Assembly (NCBI GenBank): GCA_008360955.1
Contig: LUCM01002878.1
Coordinates: forward strand, 130,172 to 194,171
From: Fasciolopsis buskii
Taxonomy: Eukaryota; Platyhelminthes; Trematoda; Plagiorchiida; Fasciolidae
Reading direction: 5' to 3'
Length of the DNA stretch: 64,000 nucleotides
Each line of letters starts with the position of its first letter. Position 1 is the stretch's first letter. Both the position numbers and the translations under genes were made by a program. Below the pieces are notes generated by a model. The model was not told the DNA's origin and searched no databases. It was given only the letters and a program-made list of their open reading frames with translations. Below, piece by piece: positions 55,907-64,000 of the stretch.

Positions 55907-58900
55907 CTAGAAAGAAAAATTGTCAAAAATGTTCATTGGCATGACTACCTGATAATCGTACAGCCCATGTGACACGTACACAAACCACGGTAATAAAGTC
56001 TTCAATTTAACTAAACCGCACACAACCATTGAATATTTGAAACTACTATGAGCACAGTCCCGTTTATGCATCAGCAATGCAAAACCTGCGTAATGACTCG
56101 TTCAATAGTTGACGGAAAAGTGTAAAGTCGATCGATTTATAAGATGAAGCAAACAACACGGCAAGATGTTGCGGGATGATAAGTTACCAAAATAACACTA
56201 AAAAGGTGACCATAATCACACGTCGTACGCATTACTTAAATGCGCTTCGTTTCGGTATGTATTTATGTGTACAATACAAGAAAAACGGCACATCTGTAGG
56301 TCCAAGCCCCTAAGCCAATAAATACAGGCATCGCCGATTTTGATGCATTTGAAAATTTTCATTGCTAGCAATCTTAAAGTTCTAGTACTTATGAGATTTA
56401 AATAAGCACCAGAAAATATAATTTATTTACAGATTTCCTTTCTTATATCTGTTTGCAGACTGTTATAAGGCCAGTGAGACATACGTGGTCCTGGTTGTCA
56501 GGGTAAACTCACCTGGACATAAAAAATGAAATCCTACTGGAGTGTGAAAACTTCATGAACGTTTTGTGAAGGGCCTTGAGATTCATCCTAGCCTACATTC
56601 ATAAATAATAAGAAGCTTGCTTGTCCAACAGGAAACCCGATTTTATGGAACCTTCTGCCCAAGATTACCCTTGTATTCTTCGGCTGAAATTAAGTATTGA
56701 GAAATTGGGACATCTTGGGTCAACAATCATGGTAGACAACCAACAGAAAGATTTTTGGTGGAGGATCGTGATTCACATTAAAGTTCACCTCACATAAAGG
56801 CCATTCGAGCGCGTTACCTTGATTGCTTACATTGTTACCGTGACAATGAAGCCGTGAGCAAGAAACAGTAAAACCTTTTGGTACCACAATACAGAGGATG
56901 ATGAACTGATCAAAAAACCTCGGTCAATTTAAATTTTGATGGTTAAACATTTCAAGCGTTTTAAACTAAACAAGGTCATCATTTGCATGATAGTAAACGA
57001 ACAAACTATTCCGAGAGCGTGTCTTTCATGGAGGAAATCGATTAGATTTGAAATTGACCAGTTACTTATATTCACGCGGAAGTTTTGTGACAGAAGTTCC
57101 TTTCTCTAACCCTGAGATACACGCGCCATTGTTCGGATAGAATGGAACGATATTTAGAAGTTTCAAATGTCAACGGATGCGGAGTATGGGTTCGTCGCGC
57201 AATAAGGTATGGAACAGAACCATCCTGCGCCAAAGCAGAAAAGGCCGAGGGCCCTAATCGGCGATCGGTTAATTTTGTTGATGGATGCACGGTATGTGCT
57301 AACTTGCAGAACATCTTCAACATGGAACTTCTTGGGAAAAACTGTCCCATTTTCCTACTTGCATTCAAATTGTTTACTCTTCCACGATATATATTTATAT
57401 ATATATGTATATATATATGTATAGCGAATCTAAGTGCAGATCATGTACTACCGGCCTCACGTGCCTTACAAACAGATCAGGGGGAAATCCACCACCGATA
57501 GAGACAATTTCGTCATCGTGTTGACGGAGACTTTCATTTGATTTTAAGAACGCAGACAACATAAACACACAATTGCCTTTGAAAAAAGCACCGTTTCACT
57601 CTAACAAAATTTAGCAGAAATTTTATGTTGATGAGTGATTTACTTTTAATTTGACGAAAATCTGTTGAAAGCTTTATATATAAGCATCATGGTCTGGATC
57701 TTGACCTGAGCCAAATATGTTTAATGTGCTGACGTGGAAATTCAATGAGCTACTTATTTAATCGTTAGATATCAACTTGAAAATTTTTTAGCGTGAGATG
57801 TAAATTTCACGCTAGGGCTGCCCGACACCGCATCAAAATGACTGAAGGATATGGGTGTGTTCATCACTTGTCATCGCTTATCGATGCTAGATTTCTTTCC
57901 TCAAATTATTGTGAACAAATCTCACTTCTTCTAGTGGATTCGTAATGTGTCACGGTTAAGATGTCCCCATAGCGGTTAAGACGACAAACAGCTAAATATT
58001 TAGATTATATACCCTCTAGGTAAAACCAAAGCTTATTCAGTTCTCGCTGAATAAAAGAAAAAAAATAAAGTACTCGTTTCTTTATGCTACTACCTATTGA
58101 GCGGTGGTGCTCAGATCACATACATCGGAATCATAGAAGACGAAAACAAACGAGGAAGAGGAAAGGGAATGAAACAATGTGTGTGGTTTACCACGCAAAA
58201 GCTTCTCATTCCTCTACCTCTGCGCCATCAACTATCTAACGGGACCTACGATCTATCTGTAGGCTGACCGTCCAAACCGAAGTAGAGGACTGATTTAGGA
58301 GACTCTATCCGAGTTGTTGACCAAACGACCTAATCCACAGGGCAGTAGGATCATCTGAGGGTCACACCACCTACTGGACACCGGTGATTGATCGCTTAGC
58401 TCTTACGCCCTTTGGATGGGGTCGGGCATACTGGATGCCCAGCACAATCCTTCGCCACAAATGCGGGCGAGCGGTACAGTCGCATGTTTCGTATCCTGGC
58501 GTGGTCAATTTGGAGCCAGAGTTTAGCCATCTTCAACAGAATGATTACGAAAGATCAGTCAACCCGATGAAGAGCGCCGGGCATTCATCTCCGACCAACC
58601 ATTCGATAAAAATATCTTCGACAGAAGACAGTGCGCAGGATTTCCTTTACAGAGGCCATTTAAGGCATAGTCACTAGGGAGCATTTCGACAGACACTCAG
58701 CGAGTAGCCAATTCGAAGCCTGAGACACCCACCTCGTCCAGACGGAGAAAATTGGAGACCTAGGACTTAAGTCGACGGCGACCTACGGAGATTCACAATG
58801 GATCGTCTCATGACCCAAAATCCCTCACAAAAACCACGGTGAATATGCAGGATGCTACACTCATCGAACTGGTGCGCATGTGGCAAAAAGATAATCTAAA

Positions 58901-59150
58901 ACACTGAAACCTAAGGAAGACAGCTAAAGGCTTGTTTTCATATGTCGCACATTGAAGTTTACTCAGTTACCTTGTCAAAATTGCTGGTATCAATGCGTGA
59001 ACGGACTTTCGGTCGAAATGGCGGTCGCACTCGACGTTCTTCTAGAATGACCCAGTCGATTTCACGAAAGAACGGGTGACGTTGAATAGCCAGTTCGCCT
59101 CCATCCACCGGCACGCAGCCCAGGCGTCGACTGGGAGATTTGACCAAAAA
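55388..59150 (-). CDS. PKC: Protein kinase C, novel type, 3' end (2 exons)
   Basis: Gene-level entry. Exons 59150-58971 and 55906-55388 join in phase 0 across a 3,064-bp intron. Together they encode 232 residues: the end of the kinase C-lobe (FLVKSPSRRLGCVP, HPFFREIDWVILEE), the AGC-kinase tail (RPPFRPKV, TSNFDKDFTNEEPVLTP with the turn motif Thr-Pro) and a hydrophobic motif (FADFDCL). The RRLGCVP...GGE..I spacing and EEPVLTP fit the novel (epsilon/eta) branch better than classical PKC. Known of the family: a Ser/Thr kinase activated by diacylglycerol. The regulatory and catalytic N-terminal parts are not found up to 64000 and must be upstream. The protein continues about 130 residues past the hydrophobic motif, which usual PKCs do not. 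Convergent with the kinesin gene. Confidence 0.92.
55907..58970 (-). other. PKC intron, nothing recognised
   Basis: 3,064 bp between the last two PKC exons. It has a short (TA)n run at about 57389-57422 and a small perfect inverted repeat at 57789-57814. A GC-richer stretch at 58240-58810 has open frames but no recognisable product. Confidence 0.7.
58971..59150 (-). CDS. PKC: PKC exon: end of kinase domain and start of AGC tail
   Basis: 60 codons. Reading on the - strand, the acceptor is ...ctattattgacag (the CT at 59151-59152 on the + strand) and the donor is gtaact at 58970; both ends are phase 0. It begins FLVKSPSRRLGCVPVDGG, the helix and Arg-Leu-Gly-Cys turn that closes the kinase fold, then HPFFREIDWVILEERRVRPP and ends TSNFDK. 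No key residue is lost in this part. Confidence 0.95.
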
Positions 59151-59844
59151 CTGTCAATAATAGATTTGAGACAAAATAAGTGTGCATATATGCATAGAAA
59201 TGTCGAATGGCACCTATGCATAAGAAAAATGAACGATCCCTAGATGAAATCGGATAAAATAGACAGACGTAAGAAAAATGGAGTGAACATCACAACCAAC
59301 CAACTCAAGTAAGAGCTGTTGGTTTGAAAGAATAGAAGTGAGAAACGTAAAATCATTTCAGCGTGAACAATGAGCGAGAGTGAAAGTAGTTACAGCCTTC
59401 TGTGACTGGAGCCACAAACCAAGAAAATACGACAGGCTGATACTGACTGTGATGAATCTATTTATACATCCCACATATCTAAGGATTTCGCGGGAAAGTG
59501 AGAGGTATGAAGATGGAGGCTGAATCTGCTTTAGGGAGAAACCGCTGAGGCATGTGATACATCGATGGTTAGCAAGAGTTGTCGCTCGAGTGCAAAAGAA
59601 TAACCTGCCAGTAATGTTCAGGGATTCGCGGTTTTTCAAAACCAAAATAACAGAAATTTCGAGAATAATGATGACTATAAAGGGCAATTAGTTGCGCAAA
59701 CTCTGAGGGTACTGAAAAGTCGTAACAAGTACACTATATTCTACACGCAATCCACCGCAGTGGATGAAAGATGAGTTCAGTGATGACAGAATTTCCAAAG
59801 CATCATTGGAATACACTTCGTCGTAACCAAAGACAAGTCAACAA

Positions 59845-60280
59845 GACTCATCATCATCACCTTCGTTCAGGGTTAAACAGCAACGCAAGCCCCTTGCCCC
59901 CTGCCTTTCCCCCATGGTTGCACGTTTCTATAAAAAAGAATGAATGTCCAAGGGGAATATGCAGTGGACCCACACAGACGGGAAAATATAACAATGCTAT
60001 GGTAGCCAACACAAGAAAGAGTCCAACTGGACAAACGCACTTTCTCATTCATTTTGATTCGACTGAAAATGATAACACGAACGATGGTGTTCGCGATTCA
60101 CTGTCATATCCTTCAGTGTCTCCAGCTATTTAGTTGACGAGCCTTTCGGACCCCAATCACGAAGACGTGAGACATCTACTTTGCCTAATTTCGCTGTACG
60201 TTTTCTCATCTCAAGTTGCCAAATCATCTGCTAACCTCCACATGCCTTCTTCCACGGGGAGGTCAACAAGAATGTCTTTG
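59845..60280 (-). mobile_element. RTE-like copy A9, 3' end
   Basis: Tail catcatcatcacc at about 59848-59860, then the 3' UTR (gaatgtccaaggggaatatgcagtgg...) and the stop/C-terminal coding segment to about 60270. Inside the PKC intron, same orientation as PKC. Confidence 0.75.
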
Positions 60281-61109
60281 AATGGTGAGGAATTCAGTGA
60301 ACAAGAAGTGGAACAATCTGACCATGTTATTGGCTAGTCAAGAATTTGTGGTTTTAAAAAGTACTTCGATTCTCAACGGATAAAGAACGGAATCCCCCAC
60401 CAACGCAATTCCATTAAGTACCATAAACATAACCGGCAAAGTTGACAGGCTGAGCAAATTACGAGATCACCAAGCTTGCTGGAATGGTCAACACGATGGG
60501 TGGCACAGAACAAGGTATGATTTCAATGAGGCAGGTAAGGTAAGGAGCACGGAACATTGCAGTTGGGCAAAATCGGATTTCCGTCAAAAGCAGGATGCAA
60601 ATTAGAAGCCAAACTGGAAGAAGAATTCCCTCGGGATAGATAAACAAAAATCTCTTCTATGGAGGAGATGCATATGACAAGGATAACTTAGTTTTCCATT
60701 CCACTCACTGGACAACAAATATGCAAAACATCGGGAAGGAAGCTTCGGTCACTAGAAGTCTACCGAACGAGAAAGCGGCCGGCGGTGGGAGAACCCGCAC
60801 TGGCAATTTGTCTGTTCAAATACCACGAAATCAACCACTCACAGCACAGATGTATATATATATATGTATGATGCAAGTAATTTAGTTCAGTTAGGACAAC
60901 CATTACCATTGCACCAAAGTGCTCTGGTTGTGGTTACGACTTCACAGCATCATCTGTTCAAACAGAAAAAAGAACGGAGAATAATGAAAGATTGACTGCA
61001 GAATAGTAAGTTAAAGAACTATACAGAAAAAGAAAGATTTCGAATGCAAGGATGCCACTGACTATAGTATTAAACCATATTACCTATTGTCTCCAACTAA
61101 TGCTCCCGG

Positions 61110-61370
61110 TAGTCTAACTCCATCTACACCACCCAGTCTACTGGCTACAGCTTTCATACCTCTTACCCACATCGTCGACTGGCCACTTCAAAAAACCTTC
61201 AACCATTACATACCTCGAAGAAAGGCATAACGAGAAAAACCCTCTGTGGACATGCGCAAAACATGTCCTAACCATCTCAACCTATTCTGATTTACTACCT
61301 GTTCTAAAGGCTGGGTTCTGGTAACTAGCATGTTACGCCTAACTTCTGAGTTCGTCAGAAAAGTCTCTCA
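61110..61370 (-). mobile_element. LINE family D, C-terminal fragment (D3)
   Basis: On the - strand: NQNRLRWLGHVLRMSTEGFS, then a decayed stretch and GVDGVRLPG. Same segment as D1 (42070-42300). The GVDGVRL end also matches the D2 remnant. Confidence 0.65.
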
Positions 61371-61439
61371 TCATATTATACCAGTATCAATTCTGTGCAG
61401 ATAATGCATTTATTTCTGTTTAGTACGAATTATCCGACC

Positions 61440-63985
61440 ACAGTTCGCGTGCGCCACTGCGACCATGGGTCGTCTAACCGACAGGTACACTGAGGATCAT
61501 AAAATTGACCATATTCGCAGATTCCGCTTACCGTCGAATCGGGACCATGCGTTAGTTTTAATGCCGAATTTTTGCTCAAAGCTGAATGGCCATTCGAGCG
61601 CAGGCCACAATCCCGATTGGCTGTCGAACGTTTGTCTGATTCGGCTGTGCGACAACAGCTCACGAACGAAACTATCCTAGGAACTAAGAACTTCAACGAG
61701 CAGTGGGATCAAATTAAGGCTATACATTTGGGGTGGTACAGCAAAATTTCGCCTGCGGTCCCAAGTTCTAGGCATACATCAAAGGGACACTGGATCTCGC
61801 AGGCGTCGCTAATTTCTCAATGGAGGCAAAAAAACACGAGCTTGCTATAACTGCAAGGAAGTGATAAGATTGCGGTCGGCAGTTGCAGCGTCAGTTAGGA
61901 GCATAAGCTTTAGGAATGACCGCGAAAACTGGTTTGGGTTAAATTGGCCGAAGAGCTGAATGGCGTCCTCCCGCTTCAGTAACAGTGGAAAGGACTGATT
62001 TAAGCTTATTTACGCGACAGCGGTGGGCGGCGAGAGTTCGGTTAGTGAAGTCGTGTGCGATAGGACTGGAGAGCTCATCCATTGGTAGACAGAGAAAGAC
62101 ATGGACCTTTTGGGCAGAGCATTTCAAGATCAGTTTAGATGAGCCATACGCTATGCGTATCGGTAGTCCGACGCCTGGGAAGCTGTGAATCCTTGGGAGG
62201 TGTCACTTGACCGCGGAAGTGCAGTCGAATATTCGCGCTTCTGAAGAGAGGCAAAAGCTGCCGGTCCCGCACGAACCCTTCCCCCAGTTTCTTTATTCAA
62301 GTTGGAGATGGAGAAGTGCTGAGGGAATCCACTTACCTCCTTGCTTTCGTAATATTTTGGAACGAGGAAGGCGTATCCAGTTGATCATGGGGTGAGTCAC
62401 TGATCTACCCGATGGTCAAGAAGGGTTAAACGGAGTGACTGTAGCAATCATCTTTGGGATTAGTTTAATTTCCGATAGTTTACTAAGGTGTTAGAATTCG
62501 ATAATGCTGGCGGCCAGTGTTGACACCAAATCGCGAGAGTAATATCAGCGACAACAGGGCCGATTTCGGCCAGGTCGAGGTTGCATCGACAGATATTTCA
62601 CTCTTTCGACAGATACTCGAAACGCGCCACACGCACGGCGCCCTGTTACGATCGTAGTCTCCCTCGATTGGTAAGGGGCGGCTTTCGACTCGGTGGATCG
62701 ACCAGATTAATCAGTGCTCTCCACCGCAAGGGATGCCAATGACAGTTTGTGAACCTGTTGGGAGCGTTCTACTCGCAACCTGTGGTTCGCGTTAGGTATA
62801 CATGACACTGTTCACGTTTCATTTTCGAACGGAACTAGTGTGCGTTTCGACGAAGGGTGTCCCGTTCTCCATTCCCCATGTTCAGCTTCGTGAATGAACG
62901 AGGTTATGGAAGATGCTTTAGGAGGTCTCCGGATGACTTGTGGGAGTCGAACTGGGAAATGGAAGAAGCTATTGCAACCTAGAATTACCAGACGACGTCG
63001 TGTGCCTGTTCGAGCTGCGGACCAATGCACAACGGACACTGATAAACTGTCGAAATCGGTTTCGGCGGTTCGGCATGTGCTTTTCACCTTCAAATAACGC
63101 ATGGTGGACGCGTTTCACTCCTACCTTGGTAGCTCGGGATTGGAGGTAAGTGATGTTGTATATCCAAGCTCGTGCAGGCTTACGCTGGACCTGGAATCCA
63201 CTTATGCGTGCCGCCTTATATTTTCACTGAAGTTGAAAGGTCGTGATGTACTGTGCGGCAGATGCGGGTTCAGTTCTGTTGTATAGGTTGGCGAGACATG
63301 GAGTATGCGTGTGGGCGATGATTCGTCGGTTGGAAGTTTTCGACCATCGATGTTTGCGATAGTTTGGCTAGGATTTAGGATGGAGTGACCGGTGATGCTG
63401 TAATATTGAGGTTTGGAATCTTGTATTGGGATGCCACTTCTGTAAAACGCTGTTCTCATTGTATGAAACTTAGTAGATACGTGTTGTGTCACGTGTTGCG
63501 TATGACGAACTACTTCGTCTACATGACCTGTGCCGCATTTCGTGTTCCACCAGTGAAAATAAAAGAAGCCATGTGGAGACCAAAGATGGACCCGTGGCAG
63601 CGTGGGATGAGAAACGTACAGCGAAGTTTAGTAAGATAAGGTGTCGTCACGCCTTCATGGTTGGGGTCCGAAGACTTCGTCGACTTGGCTGGCTGAGACC
63701 ACTGAAGAATATCGGCAGTGAACCGTGAAACAGTGAGCGATCGTGTTGTATTTTTCTAATACGAATCATAATGATTCGAACAACACGTGGTTATGTACAG
63801 CTTAGACTGTGTTCCGGTGTGTTGGCTGCAGCAGCATCTTATCTTTTCCGACTTGTGTAGTCCACTCCCTGTTTCCCCTTGGATATTCACTCTTTTTACA
63901 ATAAAACGGTGTAACTCTGGGGAAGCGCAGCGGTCAGTGAGCTTGCCTTGCTATTTAACGCTGAAACGATGATGATGGGTGATGG
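61440..63985 (+). mobile_element. RTE-like copy A10, longest copy, inactive
   Basis: Runs from the endonuclease-RT linker to the tail on the + strand. Parts recognised: LSDSAVRQQLTNET and NEQWDQIKA (61640-61720), a WAEHF block near 62110, a QGRFRPGRGCIDRYF-like block near 62560, AAFDSVDR near 62690, EVMEDALGGLR near 62910, a catalytic box damaged to LPDDVVCL near 62990, the thumb region and C-terminal part to 63640, the 3' UTR, and the end atttaacgctgaaacgatgatgatgg near 63953-63978. Many frameshifts and stops. The 5' end, including the catalytic endonuclease, is missing. Confidence 0.8.
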
Positions 63986-64000
63986 GACTTATCCTTGTAG

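Larger units (their letters stand above)
59151..64000 (-). other. Upstream PKC intron, filled by retrotransposons
   Basis: Non-coding for PKC as far as can be seen; no upstream kinase exon (DWWALG, activation loop, DFG) was found on the - strand. It contains copies A9, D3 and A10. 60340-61100 and 59160-59840 hold nothing recognised beyond a short (TA)n run at 60850-60863. Confidence 0.65.

Noticed and set aside
58384..58677. 97-codon + frame in GC-richer DNA within the PKC intron
   Set aside because: No domain, no repeat match by eye and opposite to the host gene; coding status cannot be supported.

Overview
The window is nuclear DNA of a eukaryote, most likely a digenean trematode (fluke). 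It has long AT-leaning introns and spliced genes in the standard code. It also has many decayed copies of one non-LTR retrotransposon family of the RTE/SR2-like kind common in flukes. No prokaryotic or viral gene organisation is visible. The species cannot be fixed by eye.

Two real genes can be supported. The first is on the + strand. Eleven consecutive coding exons lie between 654 and 33715, and every exon junction is phase-consistent. They encode about 1,556 residues of a KIF26-type (kinesin-11) protein. The first three exons are the middle and C-terminal motor domain. The remaining eight form a long, low-complexity, Ser/Pro-rich tail that carries several KIF26-like short motifs. The 5' end lies before the window. 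The 3' end is unresolved: there may be a splice at 33715 to a later exon, or a stop at 33742-33744. The nucleotide-handling motifs of the motor are degenerate, as in vertebrate KIF26A/B, so this is probably a kinesin with little or no ATPase activity.

The second gene is on the - strand and converges on the first. Two exons (59150-58971 and 55906-55388) encode the last part of a novel-type protein kinase C: the end of the kinase domain, the AGC tail, a turn motif and a hydrophobic motif. This is followed by an unusual Ser/Thr/Pro-rich C-terminal extension of about 130 residues. The rest of the kinase is upstream, beyond position 64000.

Region by region: 1-34 kb is the kinesin gene. Its 13.7-kb intron (2393-16068) holds a head-to-head pair of retrotransposon copies and an uninterrupted (ACT)n array of 128 bp. 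34-55 kb is an intergenic (or long intronic) repeat graveyard with RTE-like pieces, a second LINE family, a broken mariner-like transposase, short interspersed repeats and a 529-bp segment present twice with one mismatch. 55-59 kb is the PKC 3' end. 59-64 kb is PKC intron containing the longest RTE-like copy (about 61440-63985). A short interspersed repeat (called B here) ends in one copy with the same 3' sequence and GAT-type tail as the RTE-like family (called A), which suggests a SINE mobilised by a LINE partner.
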